From assembly GCA_964490895.1 (NCBI GenBank), contig CAZBEI010000101.1, positions 1 through 41,433 of the forward strand: a stretch of 41,433 bases of DNA, written 5' to 3'. Position numbers and translations under genes: made by a program. The notes beneath the pieces are model-generated. The model was not told the origin of the DNA and did not search any database. It was given only the letters and a program-made list of their open reading frames with translations. Shown in pieces: positions 17,201 to 24,326 of the stretch (position 1 is the first letter of the stretch; the number at the start of each line of letters is the position of its first letter). The stretch comes from JACRAO01 sp964490895. Lineage in GTDB: Bacteria > Bdellovibrionota > UBA1018.

Positions 17201-18400
17201 ACCAATGCCACTTATTTTGCACTTCACGAAGGGATGAAAAAAAAATTTCGAGAGGTCGTGTCTAAAACAATCTGTTGGCCGGCCTGGGGAGAAACAGGGA
17301 TGGCGATCGATCCTGCTGTTTTTTCTGAAATGAAAGCCTCTGGAGTTAATTTTATTTCAATTCAAGATGGAGTGCAGTTTTTCTTAGACGAATTTTCGAA
17401 CGAGTCTTCTTTAGACAATGTCATTTGCACTCCCTCTTCTTTAGATGCAACAACGCGTAATCCCATTTATCCAAGCGCACAGGAAAGAAACCTCATGGAA
17501 AAGTGGTTAGAGCGCGTCTCAGATCTGCCCTACATTGACGGGATCCATACGGTCGAATTGGATCAGGATTGTCCTAAAAAAATTATTTTTGTTAAATATT
17601 TCTCTGGCAAAGAAGAATTTCTCAAAGACCACCTTGTCAAGGGGGTGCCTACATTGCCAGGAGTCATCTTGACAGAAATGCTGCTTCAAGCTGCTTCTTT
17701 TTTGAAAGATGCTGTCTGTATCCGCTCCATTTGTTTTTTAAATCCATGCCGGATTTCTCAAACCCAAGGCACACGATTAAAGCTTATTTTAGAAAAAAAA
17801 GGGATCGATTCCTACTCTTTTCAAATCACCACACCAAAAATGAGGAGTGATGGAGAAGTCCTGGTTCAAGACTTTATAAACTGCGAAGGTTCCTTCACCC
17901 TGGAAGAGTCTCAGCCACGAGAAAAAAGAGAGAAAGAAAAACTAAAAAAAATCATTCGAGAGCATTCGGCGCCTCTGATTGAAACCCAGGCATTTTACGA
18001 AAAACTTTTGAGTAAATTTCCAGAAAAATTGGGGGCCAATTTTCATACGCTCAAAGAAATCTTATATAAAAGTGACACTTGTATTTTAGCAAAAGGACAC
18101 TACAAAGAAACTCAAGCCTTTGGCCGAGGAAAATTTTTATTCCACGCCTCCATTTTTGACCTCATGAATCACTGTATAGTTGAGTATGAACCTGTTCAAA
18201 AGGGGGATCTCCTGTATTTGCCGTATGAGTTTAAAGAAATTAATTGTTATAAGCCTTTTATGCAAGAAAATGACTATTTTATTTTCTTGACAGAACTCTC
18301 ACAGCAAGAAAATACGTTGCATTTTAGAGCTGAATTTTTTGATACAGATTTAAATCTTTGCTTAGAGGTTGGAGAGGTGACTCATCGAAAGTACAGTTGA
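11246..18400 (+). CDS. type I polyketide/PUFA-like synthase with an internal C45 acyltransferase-like domain
   Basis: A 2384-residue megasynthase. The start ATG (11246) follows GGAG by ten bases; an in-frame ATG 27 bases earlier lacks a ribosome site. Domain order: KS1 (about 7-440; Cys210 in DSACASS, HGTGTKVGD, LGHLL), KS2 (478-935; Cys685 in DAVCATG, HGSGTPIGD, IGHLK), AT (943-1240; FPGQ, Ser1037 in GHSVGE, AFHS), then a C45/isopenicillin-N-acyltransferase-like Ntn-hydrolase domain (about 1281-1621). Next come a KR with structural half and catalytic half (1622-2040; GGAGGIT, Tyr1983 in GQTDYSATN) and a double-hotdog DH (2100-2384; His2129 in HLVKGVPTLP, Asp2305). The C45 domain shows EEMKGIAKGAGVS, Cys1362, an ANYDF segment, GINQEGLSIT and TTNHF. 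No ACP or ER is encoded in it; both occur as separate neighbouring genes. Both KS domains keep Cys-His-His, unlike PfaC, where one is a decarboxylating factor. The likely product is a reduced or partly reduced acyl chain. Confidence 0.92.
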   Translation: MQEQHEPIAIVGMGCYFPDAPNPQKYWENIKENLGHIRPLENGECDLAPVYDPNPNAWNKTQTRLGAPIEPFEFPYKKFKGLPPSVLQASDPHLKWGLLSAQDAIDEAKLNIKDVFVVLAGNAYSSPMLRDYSDSLLFYQMHEFQKTQTFQSLSVEEQSKLIEKLNKDYFKLHKKLSVDGLVASMASHLAARIAKLNGFTGGHTAVDSACASSFAALDLGIRRLRAHSSEVAVVGGVGEIIPFFYVYCSIAKTMSDQGSFPFDTRASGFVVGEGAGFLVLKRLSKALEDQNTIHAIIRGIGASSDGSKTSPWAPNKDGQKLAIQRALKQVPYTISDLQYIECHGTGTKVGDLEEVLGIEELLAKENFQNKIAIGSAKGALGHLLTGAGMAGLFRTILALKNKTLPPTVGLKNPITELKLPTCPLFVPSKPLEWKLPQNQLVRRAMVNSFGFGGTNYNLQIEEFNPDQRPHKKPHRTMPKDPIAVVGMGIYLPGAKSPQEFLENLKEGKTFLSDPPIDRWNKATFHAHSGKWKTQTTRGGFCDLPTQKEKMRWKIPPVTLEHIDPNQFRLFYTVEEALKQSGLLKHPDILENTNLICGNMMDSDFLFGEHASVRFHYFSDFIRKNFPALTATQKENLIEEFFEKIKPNLHTFSPDNSTSGIDSMLGARVAKFFNLKGGALSLDAVCATGIVALDFALHALRAGELRASVVCSSNMGMSGPLFCTYNDLTALSQTNEIRPFDKNRDGMILGEGSVAFVLRRLNDAIEDKQEILALVHATGLSSDGTSLQMLSPVKETVKIAFKNALKNFGQSPPPIEFLECHGSGTPIGDQIEMQCAQEIYGSQKPLTLGSVKSTIGHLKVASAFASLAKTILSLKEKKIFPTANFHTPDPYLTEHSQTLCVSKKIKSYAEHTPWAAVNAMGLGGINGHAILSAYEPLNIMTQKKTAFLFPGQSSAYPGMYKNLSQNNSVFKKYLASVDSFCEKKGKEKLSQVLYQPQNSILLNDLFYSQIAPYTFQVAAATFITEELDLEPHLLMGHSVGEVACLCIVRAFDFETGLDILSKRYELVSNLLKQGQPPAGMLVVRANKTTAEKLIQNISNVYIANLNAPDQTVLSGLREDLEKVLPRADLEAIDYKFLSMKQAFHSPILKPAILPFYEFLKNIKFSPMRIPCTSLVFKKIYQDPEFIAESLSQALVAPVPFMDLIELAYENGVRSFIDLGPGTSLKNLVTHNLSSKKDYKVFNFNHPKENDEATSQKLFIEFKHKLKCSEKKIPPQISGSSFEKGVEQGKLWRKNFTDYEWVLGRFPKDIHLNKEGALKNLLVATPQEYLEEMKGIAKGAGVSETQVFLVSTLSSVATSKYGLCSGLITPKSSPNSSKRHHAANYDFPFVTPEDSVRLPRAVLQINSTGKIPFLGVFKLGSPLPLCGINQEGLSITSCAGYPKGDLDTGMSIYALTRTLLENFSSLSLIKDFVSKTSLEGSWILLIHSTKDQKAIKIEWSDKNYKILEEESLYTTNHFQTLELGTPKREDSVLRLERLKTLYENSEAPEKILGDRFDLARGKVTKFSTKNTLNRYNTSVSVIFDPEKKEMQAALHSIPSGNGPFVTYGFQLKPKTLRWSIELGSEVNYKKKGELPFLLFLADNQAQKNSFSPLITRSYNRFKILALGESVPLLPAQWNLVDLTAWMIYGENYFEDFLKKTKSLKKILSLQGLQKIIAVGKLDSCYSEATSAFYKALTLDYPDTKSCFIFYPTKFEDEKLVQKTLEVIQAQDLPSLLVLKGGKFYSQKNALTPIKTTPHQTLSDPTFLITGGAGGITCEIGLALAQKYGGRFILIGRSKLTSLEFKNFEAFLEHARNQTPGLKPIEYKALWEKQMRAQTTLKNIDRYKNLGVEVHYCTLDLIQNNIEKLSEIIKTHGPIDHLIHGAGTERSKKFLDKGDTEFSQIFLSKTLGTNNLLNALLGQPLKSAFFFSSVSAVSGNIGQTDYSATNATYFALHEGMKKKFREVVSKTICWPAWGETGMAIDPAVFSEMKASGVNFISIQDGVQFFLDEFSNESSLDNVICTPSSLDATTRNPIYPSAQERNLMEKWLERVSDLPYIDGIHTVELDQDCPKKIIFVKYFSGKEEFLKDHLVKGVPTLPGVILTEMLLQAASFLKDAVCIRSICFLNPCRISQTQGTRLKLILEKKGIDSYSFQITTPKMRSDGEVLVQDFINCEGSFTLEESQPREKREKEKLKKIIREHSAPLIETQAFYEKLLSKFPEKLGANFHTLKEILYKSDTCILAKGHYKETQAFGRGKFLFHASIFDLMNHCIVEYEPVQKGDLLYLPYEFKEINCYKPFMQENDYFIFLTELSQQENTLHFRAEFFDTDLNLCLEVGEVTHRKYS

Positions 18401-18412
18401 TGGCAATAGCAC

Positions 18413-19558
18413 ATGATCCTATTTTTAAAAATTATTTTTATCACAGCCTGTATTTTTTCGTTTCTTTACCGAATCATTGCACTCATTCGATCTAAAATGA
18501 CTCTGAGCAAAAGCATAATGCCGCCCAGAAATCAAAATAACACCTACATCATCCTCCCTTGCAAGGGGCTAGATCCAGAAATGAAAGAATGGCTCCCAAA
18601 AATTGCAGACATGAAAAAAGAAATCCCCAGTCTCCAGTTTCTCTTTGTATTTTCAGATTCAAATGATTCAGCTCTGACTACCCTGAACGCCTTCGAAGAC
18701 GAACTCACCTATCTTATTTCTAAAGAGGGTCCTCAATTTAATTCCTTAAAATGCCAAAACCTAGTAAGTGCTTTAACCTATCTCAGAGAAAAGCAAGCAC
18801 ACGATGATGATTTTCTTATTTTTTTAGATTCAGATGCAAAACTAAGTTCCACTTGGCTCAAAAACTGCACTGACGAACTACATCAAAACTCAAACGCTAT
18901 CCTCACCACCTATCGCTATTATAAATCAAGCTCATACTTTGCCTCCACATTTTCGGACGAGCTATTAATAGGTCAGTTTTATCCAAAAACAAGGTTTATT
19001 TGGGGTGGACTGATGGCCGGAAAATATCAAACATTCAAAAGCTTAGAGGCAGAAAAAACATGGCAAATGGCTTTTAGTGACGACTGTACTTTGACAAAAC
19101 AAGCTCAGACCAAAAAAATCCCAATTTATTTTTCACACTCACTTTTAAGAGCCTCTACAATAGCCCACGCTCATGCCTCGGCCTTTGTGCATCGACAACT
19201 TCAGATCATTGCTCTCTATAGGCCAAATGCTTTTAAATTATTTTTGTTCATTAAAACAATGATTTCTCTTTTCGGGATTATAAGCTTTTTTATGTCATTA
19301 AAGTTTTTTCTTATTTACATGGCTATGACTTCTATTTTTGCATTACTACAGACCCTGCTCACTCCTCTCAAATTAGACTTAGAAATGATATTCAAAATTT
19401 TTCTTGCACCGCTTACTTATCTTTGGATCACTTTTTTAGCTTGGAGGGCTTATTGCAGCCCTCAGAAAATCACTTGGAGAGATGTGCAATATGAGCTCAA
19501 TAAAAACGGGGAAGTCTTGAACAGGCATATAGCACTGACCCATGAGCATAGGAGATAA
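18413..19558 (+). CDS. membrane glycosyltransferase, GT2/GT21-like
   Basis: A 381-residue protein with an N-terminal membrane helix, a GT-A-type catalytic core and three or so C-terminal membrane helices. Core motifs are TYIILPCKGLDPEM, the DSD motif in FLIFLDSDAKLS (metal and UDP-sugar binding), SDDCTL (catalytic-base region), and HRQLQIIALYRP at the site where processive or lipid glycosyltransferases carry (Q/R)xxRW; that motif is degenerate here. The architecture resembles ceramide glucosyltransferase and HpnI relatives that glycosylate membrane lipids. It starts 12 bp after the synthase stop without a clear ribosome site, so it belongs to the same operon and likely glycosylates the acyl product. 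The sugar donor cannot be told. Confidence 0.82.
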   Translation: MILFLKIIFITACIFSFLYRIIALIRSKMTLSKSIMPPRNQNNTYIILPCKGLDPEMKEWLPKIADMKKEIPSLQFLFVFSDSNDSALTTLNAFEDELTYLISKEGPQFNSLKCQNLVSALTYLREKQAHDDDFLIFLDSDAKLSSTWLKNCTDELHQNSNAILTTYRYYKSSSYFASTFSDELLIGQFYPKTRFIWGGLMAGKYQTFKSLEAEKTWQMAFSDDCTLTKQAQTKKIPIYFSHSLLRASTIAHAHASAFVHRQLQIIALYRPNAFKLFLFIKTMISLFGIISFFMSLKFFLIYMAMTSIFALLQTLLTPLKLDLEMIFKIFLAPLTYLWITFLAWRAYCSPQKITWRDVQYELNKNGEVLNRHIALTHEHRR

Positions 19559-19565
19559 CATAGCT

Positions 19566-20258
19566 TTAGAGGAAATCACCGCCGCCTCTCACCAGACTTC
19601 GAGGAGGCAGCTTAGTTCCATCAGCGATCACAGCCCCTGGCAATAAAATGGAGTCAACCCCGATGACACAGTTTTTTCCGATGGTGACACCTGGAGCAAG
19701 TTTAGCATGTCCTCCAATCACACTATTTTCTCCAATCACCACCTTACCCAACAACACTTCGTCTGCCTTGGTCTGAATATGCCCAACAATACGACAAGAC
19801 TGGCCCAAAACTGCGCCGTCATGGATTTCTACAAGCGAGAGGTCTTGGATCATAACATCTCGTCCAAAAACCACGTTTTTTCCCACCTTGGCTCCCATCA
19901 AGCGATAATAAGTTTTTTGAAATCCATAATAATGATTAAAATAGGGAAAGAATAAACTGAGCGCAAAGTTATGAAAAAAAATCTCCCTCTGAATTTGAAA
20001 TATTTTTCTAGGCTCTTTTTTGGGATTAAAAACAGAAGGCACTAGGCCAATTTTTCTTATTTTTTTATAACTGGCCACCATCAGTAAAAAAAATATGGGG
20101 TAAGTTAAAAAAGCAAAAACCCAAAATAAAAACTTCGAATAGAAAGAAAAATCCTGAATTAAAAACCAAAGCAGCCCATAGGGCACACTCGCCAGAGTTG
20201 CGAAAAAAAAGGACAAAACAAAGGTAATCAAATCAAAAAGCATAGAGATAAAATCCAA
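19566..20258 (-). CDS. membrane-anchored hexapeptide-repeat transferase
   Basis: A 230-residue protein with two or three N-terminal membrane segments (about 5-65) and a C-terminal left-handed beta-helix. The hexapeptide repeats are visible from about residue 125: GKNVVFGRDVMIQD, GAVLGQSCRIVG, GKVVIGENSVIGGHAKLAPGV and TIGKNCVIGVDSILLPG. Such domains mostly transfer acetyl or other acyl groups. Membrane-bound forms are found at the ends of some nonribosomal peptide synthetases and next to lipid synthesis genes. It follows the ACP gene by 11 bp on the minus strand and converges with the glycosyltransferase (7-bp gap), which points to modification of the same lipid. Confidence 0.8.
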   Translation of the reverse strand: MDFISMLFDLITFVLSFFFATLASVPYGLLWFLIQDFSFYSKFLFWVFAFLTYPIFFLLMVASYKKIRKIGLVPSVFNPKKEPRKIFQIQREIFFHNFALSLFFPYFNHYYGFQKTYYRLMGAKVGKNVVFGRDVMIQDLSLVEIHDGAVLGQSCRIVGHIQTKADEVLLGKVVIGENSVIGGHAKLAPGVTIGKNCVIGVDSILLPGAVIADGTKLPPRSLVRGGGDFL

Positions 20259-20269
20259 ACTGTGAGAGT

Positions 20270-20776
20270 TTAATCAGACACCTGCTTGGCTATCATTTTT
20301 ACAATGGCCTCCAGTGTTGGAGTCTGTTTTAAACTAAAGTCTTCTTTGAGTTCGAGTTGAAATTTTCTCCGAATCATCCCTAAAATTTCTATTTGTTTTA
20401 CTGAATCAATCCCCAAATCTGCCTCTAAATCAAGTTTCGGATCGAGCATCTCCACTGGATATCCCGTCTTTTCGGCAAAGAGCGCTGTCACTTCTTTGAG
20501 AAGCGCGCTTTCGTCACCCCATTTATTTTCTACTTTGGGACTGGGCTTATAAAGAGAAGGCTGCGAGCTTGCCTGAATGACTTGTGACCTAGCCACACCC
20601 CTTTCTTCGTCCAAAAGTTCAAAACTATTTTTTAACAACGAGGCCAAGACCCTCTTTTGGCTGACTACATGTCTACGGAACTCTGCCTTTTTAGAAAGCA
20701 GCTTAATTTCGTCATCTCCTAAAAAGGTTGAGAGCATCGCCATGTCTGAGATCAACTCTAAATTCTCTGGCTGCAT
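20270..20776 (-). CDS. stand-alone acyl carrier protein, PUFA-synthase type, with N-terminal extension
   Basis: A 168-residue protein. The C-terminal 80 residues form an ACP with EKTGYPVEMLDPKLDLEAD, then LGIDSVKQIEIL with Ser125 as the phosphopantetheine site, and TPTLEAIVKMI. The EKTGYP...DLEADLGIDS wording is that of ACP repeats in PUFA synthases and related type I systems. The N-terminal 85 residues are mostly helical and charged, then a Ser/Pro linker; they may dock to the synthase. The synthase at 11246 has no ACP, so this is most likely its carrier in trans. A GGGGGTG Shine-Dalgarno precedes the ATG by nine bases. It lies between the PPTase and the hexapeptide transferase. Confidence 0.92.
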   Translation of the reverse strand: MQPENLELISDMAMLSTFLGDDEIKLLSKKAEFRRHVVSQKRVLASLLKNSFELLDEERGVARSQVIQASSQPSLYKPSPKVENKWGDESALLKEVTALFAEKTGYPVEMLDPKLDLEADLGIDSVKQIEILGMIRRKFQLELKEDFSLKQTPTLEAIVKMIAKQVSD

Positions 20777-20889
20777 TAAAGATCACCCCCATGGCTTCAT
20801 GCCAAATGAACAAAAAGCAGTCAATAAAGTTTCGTTAAAAGCCAGATTGCTTCACAGAAATCAAAGACGCGATGCATTTTCAAAGTGCG

Positions 20890-21588
20890 TCATGATTTTA
20901 GCGCAACTGTAAAAACATACTGATTTTCCAAATTAAAAAATTCAGATCGAAGCGAAAATAAATGAGGAACTCCCTCAACACAGATACGGCCAAAATAATG
21001 TAAAAACTCATTTTTATTTCGAATCCAACTGATGATTTCCTCAGATACAAGATAACTTTCCATACTTAAAGTAGAAAGGCTCAAGCCTTTGCCGATCGCT
21101 TTGCCCATGGCTTCTTTAGCGGTCCATAAAAGAGTCATGCCAACCCATTGATCTTTTGTATCAAGATATCTTAAGAGCTCTCTCTCCTGAAAAGTAAAAT
21201 TCATTTCAAAAAAACTAGGATCTCTCTCTTCGATCTTTTCTAAATCAATCCCTATGAGTTTATAGGGATGAAAAGCACTGGCTGCCAATTCTCCACTGTG
21301 TGAGATGGAAAGAGACCCCACGGGCAAAGCACCTCCTCTAAGAAGAGCAATGGGGCGGACCTTACAATGCGATTCTTTCGAATTTTCGATTCGAATATTT
21401 TTTTCTAGAAATTTAGGAAAATAAGTTTTTACTGCTTTTTTAGCTGCAAGCCTCCCATATAAAAAACTTTTCTTTCGTTTTAAAATTGAAAATGCATCAA
21501 ATTTTTTTAACTCTTCTTCGTCTAATAGGTCACAAGCTTTCTCTCGCTCCAGCGACAAACCTGTCAAACCTAAAACCACAACACTCAT
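20890..21588 (-). CDS. 4'-phosphopantetheinyl transferase, Sfp type
   Basis: About 232 residues from the ATG at 21588; an in-frame TTG 81 bases upstream would add an unlikely leader. Sfp-family motifs are present in order: GRLAAKKAVK, SISHSGELAASAF, GIDLEKI (metal binding) and LLWTAKEAMGKAIGKGL (the WxxKEAxxK signature). The enzyme would move phosphopantetheine from CoA to Ser125 of the ACP encoded 113 bp downstream, which makes a dedicated activation pair. The spacer between the two has no recognised feature. The start is upstream of any clear ribosome site, so the exact N-terminus is uncertain. Confidence 0.92.
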   Translation of the reverse strand: MSVVVLGLTGLSLEREKACDLLDEEELKKFDAFSILKRKKSFLYGRLAAKKAVKTYFPKFLEKNIRIENSKESHCKVRPIALLRGGALPVGSLSISHSGELAASAFHPYKLIGIDLEKIEERDPSFFEMNFTFQERELLRYLDTKDQWVGMTLLWTAKEAMGKAIGKGLSLSTLSMESYLVSEEIISWIRNKNEFLHYFGRICVEGVPHLFSLRSEFFNLENQYVFTVALKS

Positions 21589-21696
21589 TTTCGAATTTTG
21601 ACTGCCGTCTTTGGTATAAATAAAAGAATGATCCCCCTTGGTTGAGAGAGGATATGCCAGAAGGTACAAGAGAGGTCAACCCCGACAAAAAACGGC

Positions 21697-21725
21697 TTGA
21701 CACCCCGCGTGGAACATATTAAATC
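21697..21725 (+). promoter_or_regulatory. candidate sigma-70 promoter for the TonB gene
   Basis: TTGACA (21697-21702) is followed after 17 bases by TAAATC (21720-21725), about 40 bases before the TonB start codon. The -35 is perfect and the -10 is moderate. Confidence 0.5.
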
Positions 21726-21766
21726 AACATACACTATGAATAAAAAATTCTGTCTTTAGAAATTTT

Positions 21767-22198
21767 ATGTTTTTTTATCTATTTTTTTCAGCTTTAATAC
21801 ACGTTTTTTTAGTTGGATTTTTAATATCTCACCATTCCAGTGAACTGAAACATTTTAACCCTATTGAAATGATAATAACCTCAACCTCTGAGCCAAAATT
21901 ACAAAAACTTAAAAAAACGCCTTTTGCTAAAAACCAAACTCAAGAAACTGAATCTAAAAAATCAAACTATATGCCCCCACCCCTCTATCCCGAAGGTGCA
22001 AGGCAAAAAGGCTGGGAAGGAGAGGTAGAAATTGTTTTGCAAACCAACGGGGAAGGTTTCGTCAAAGAAGCAAAATTAATCAAGAGCAGTGGATTTTTGA
22101 TTTTAGATCAAACCGCACTGGAAACAGCTAAAAAATGGAGACTTTCTCCGCTCGCAGAGCTCCATGTTCCGTTTCATTTTCAACTTAAAGATGAGTAG
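21767..22198 (+). CDS. short TonB-family energy transducer
   Basis: A 143-residue protein with one N-terminal membrane anchor (FFYLFFSALIHVFLVGFLI), a short basic/polar linker (about 40-65), and a TonB C-terminal domain (67-140). The conserved string PPPLYPEGARQKGWEGEVEI and SSGFLILDQTALETAKKWRLSP match TonB box-binding domains. It would link inner-membrane ExbB/ExbD energy to an outer-membrane receptor. The linker is much shorter than in typical TonB and has little Pro-Lys repeat, which limits its periplasmic reach. No exbB, exbD or receptor is present in this window. It converges with the hydroxylase gene. Confidence 0.9.
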   Translation: MFFYLFFSALIHVFLVGFLISHHSSELKHFNPIEMIITSTSEPKLQKLKKTPFAKNQTQETESKKSNYMPPPLYPEGARQKGWEGEVEIVLQTNGEGFVKEAKLIKSSGFLILDQTALETAKKWRLSPLAELHVPFHFQLKDE

Positions 22199-22234
22199 GG
22201 CTTATCCGAACTAAAAAGTGAGATCCAAGGACAA

Positions 22235-23029
22235 TCAGTGAGATCTAAACGGCACTAAAAGCATCCAAAGCACATGAGTGACTTCGGGTGTTTGAAACTG
22301 TGACAAACCAATCACCATTTTTTGATGCCCTTTTTCTGGTTGGGCTCTATAGGTCTTAAATAGACGATCCCAAATCGGAAAATTAAATGCAAAATTACTG
22401 TTGGTCTCTCGCTCAATCACAGAGTGGTGCACCCGATGCATGTCTGGAGTTACCAGAATCCACCTTAAAATCTTGTCAAAACAAAGTGGAAACCGAACGT
22501 TGCTATGATTAAACATTGAAGTCGCGTTGAGAATAATTTCGAATGCTAAAACGCTAGTGGCCGGGGCTCCAATCAAATAAATAGCCGCCACTTTTATACC
22601 CATGGAAACAATGATTTCAAGCGGATGAAACCTAAACCCAGAAGTCACATCTAAATCCAAGTCTGCATGGTGAACTAAATGCAATCGCCAGAGCCAAGGC
22701 ACTTTGTGAAACATCAGGTGCTGCAAATAAATGACGAAATCTAAGAGTAAAATGGCCACTAAAATTTTTACCCCACCAGACAGACGAAGGTACTGTAACA
22801 TCGCTTGATGCCCTTGAGTTTCTATAAATCTAGCAAACCCTACTAAAGACAAAGGAAAAACAACTCGAACAGCAAAAATGTCAATGACCACTAAAAAAAA
22901 ATGACTCATCCATCTTTTTGACCGAGATAAAACCTGGGTCTTTTTAGGAGCGACGCACTCCAATGTCCCCATCAAAACCAAAACTCCAGTAAAAACAACA
23001 AGACGAACGAGGGCATCTTTCTCAATCAT
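22235..23029 (-). CDS. fatty acid hydroxylase / sterol desaturase superfamily membrane protein
   Basis: A 264-residue integral-membrane di-iron oxygenase candidate. Histidine clusters are HLMFHKVPWLWRLHLVHHADLD (HxxxH and HxxHH), HP in FRFHPLE, NHSN and HRVHHS, spread among four or so membrane helices. I take the ATG at 23029 because it overlaps the stop of the upstream gene as ATGA; a longer in-frame start would put 42 polar residues before the first helix. The family hydroxylates or desaturates lipids using oxygen. Position close to the synthase cluster suggests, but does not prove, that it hydroxylates the same acyl chain. Confidence 0.88.
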   Translation of the reverse strand: MIEKDALVRLVVFTGVLVLMGTLECVAPKKTQVLSRSKRWMSHFFLVVIDIFAVRVVFPLSLVGFARFIETQGHQAMLQYLRLSGGVKILVAILLLDFVIYLQHLMFHKVPWLWRLHLVHHADLDLDVTSGFRFHPLEIIVSMGIKVAAIYLIGAPATSVLAFEIILNATSMFNHSNVRFPLCFDKILRWILVTPDMHRVHHSVIERETNSNFAFNFPIWDRLFKTYRAQPEKGHQKMVIGLSQFQTPEVTHVLWMLLVPFRSH

Positions 23030-24225
23030 CTTAACCCTGCGCCCAATACTGTTTTTCCACTTGAGATCGGTTCGCACCTTTTTTGTCCAAGTTCCAGTCG
23101 CTTTTTCAAAAAGGCATTTACCCAGTCTTGAGTATTTGTAAAAACTCCAAACCACTGAGCATCTGCAATACTGACAAGTGCAAATAAATCTCTGATTTGA
23201 TCAGTGCTTAATAAACTCAAACGTTCATATAGAAATTTTCGAGCTTCTTCACTGATGCGAGGCTTGACAATGACTCCTTCTCCATTGTTTAAATTTCCAA
23301 TACAACTCCCTGGCAGATCATTTTTAAAAACAGAGACATTAAAGGATTTGAGGTTGGCTCTGCCAAAGCTATCGCCATAATCGTGCGAATACGCCGTCAC
23401 TTTTTCACAGTGATACTTTTCGTTAGTTTTAGTGTATTCATCACAGACAAGCCGATTGTTGTGCGCATCGGCATCTGTGTTGATGATAAACACATGCCAA
23501 AGCATGAGCGCCTCCCTTTCAGCTAAAACCGCCTCTTTTTGATCCTTGGGAAGTTGTGAATCAATGCGAGAAACTTCGTCCCAGGCAAAGCCCTGAGGTT
23601 TTTTTGGAGTTCCTGGATTTGTGATTTTTATTCCTTTCCATTTGTTTTCAATGACCGCAATCTTAAAATTGTAAGTCTTGTCAGACTTAGGATCAGAGGA
23701 ACGATGACTGCTCCAGGGGTTTTGCGATGGACAACCCCTACAAGAAATAAGAGCAGGACAGAGAACATCCGCAGCAAAACCCATGAGATTGGCAAAAGTA
23801 GTTCCTAAGGGTCCATTGGTTGTTTCTTTGCTCATAGAATCGAATTTTCCATATTTGACTTTCAATACTTTGGTTTTATTGCCTATATTGAATTTACAGA
23901 GAAATTTTTCTGTCATTCCATCTAATTTTTCGTCGCCCAAAGCAGGTACATAATCGCACGGGATGGCAGGCCTTTTGAATTGACCTTGCCCATCTTTAGA
24001 ATATACCCCAAATTTGCTGCACTTATTATTGAGCCAATCTAAAATCGAAACTTTTACATCACTTTCATTCCAGTTTAAATTCAAGGATCTAGATTTACTG
24101 AGAGATTCAACACGTTCTTCTACAGAGAGATTGTGAAAATATAGTTTAGCCTCATCCTCTTGTTGATCAGCAAAAAGTGAATGTGCAAATAAGAAACCAC
24201 CTAAAACCAAACACCACATATTCAT
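23026..24225 (-). CDS. secreted protein with kinase-like motifs, function unknown
   Basis: About 399 residues from the ATG at 24225, which gives a signal peptide (MNMWCLVLGGFLFAHSLFA). Several features recall the PI3/4-kinase and HipA-like kinase fold: a strand with lysines KVLKVKYG, a catalytic-loop-like IINTDADAHNNRLVC (about residues 248-261) and a metal-site-like YSHDYGDSFG (about 280-289). The spacing DxHxxN...DxG is what that superfamily shows. Ten or more cysteines fit an oxidising compartment. An earlier in-frame ATG at 24294 adds 23 residues and is possible. It is coupled to the hydroxylase gene by ATGA. The kinase idea is my inference from motifs; no clear family is recognised. Confidence 0.7.
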   Translation of the reverse strand: MNMWCLVLGGFLFAHSLFADQQEDEAKLYFHNLSVEERVESLSKSRSLNLNWNESDVKVSILDWLNNKCSKFGVYSKDGQGQFKRPAIPCDYVPALGDEKLDGMTEKFLCKFNIGNKTKVLKVKYGKFDSMSKETTNGPLGTTFANLMGFAADVLCPALISCRGCPSQNPWSSHRSSDPKSDKTYNFKIAVIENKWKGIKITNPGTPKKPQGFAWDEVSRIDSQLPKDQKEAVLAEREALMLWHVFIINTDADAHNNRLVCDEYTKTNEKYHCEKVTAYSHDYGDSFGRANLKSFNVSVFKNDLPGSCIGNLNNGEGVIVKPRISEEARKFLYERLSLLSTDQIRDLFALVSIADAQWFGVFTNTQDWVNAFLKKRLELGQKRCEPISSGKTVLGAGLR

Positions 24226-24326
24226 TAAGAGACAGATAGCACGGTGTGCCGAGGGTTTCAATAACCCTTCTTTTCCTTGACATTTCATGTACATAAAATT
24301 ACCAAATCAGAAGGTGGAAATATTCG

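Noticed and set aside
22216..22246. Direct repeat AGTGAGATC between the TonB and hydroxylase genes
   Set aside because: Two short copies that extend into the hydroxylase coding end; probably chance.
23660..23760. Cysteine cluster SCRGCPSQNP as an iron-sulfur or zinc site
   Set aside because: Only two close cysteines with no matching partner motif; disulfides in an exported protein are simpler.
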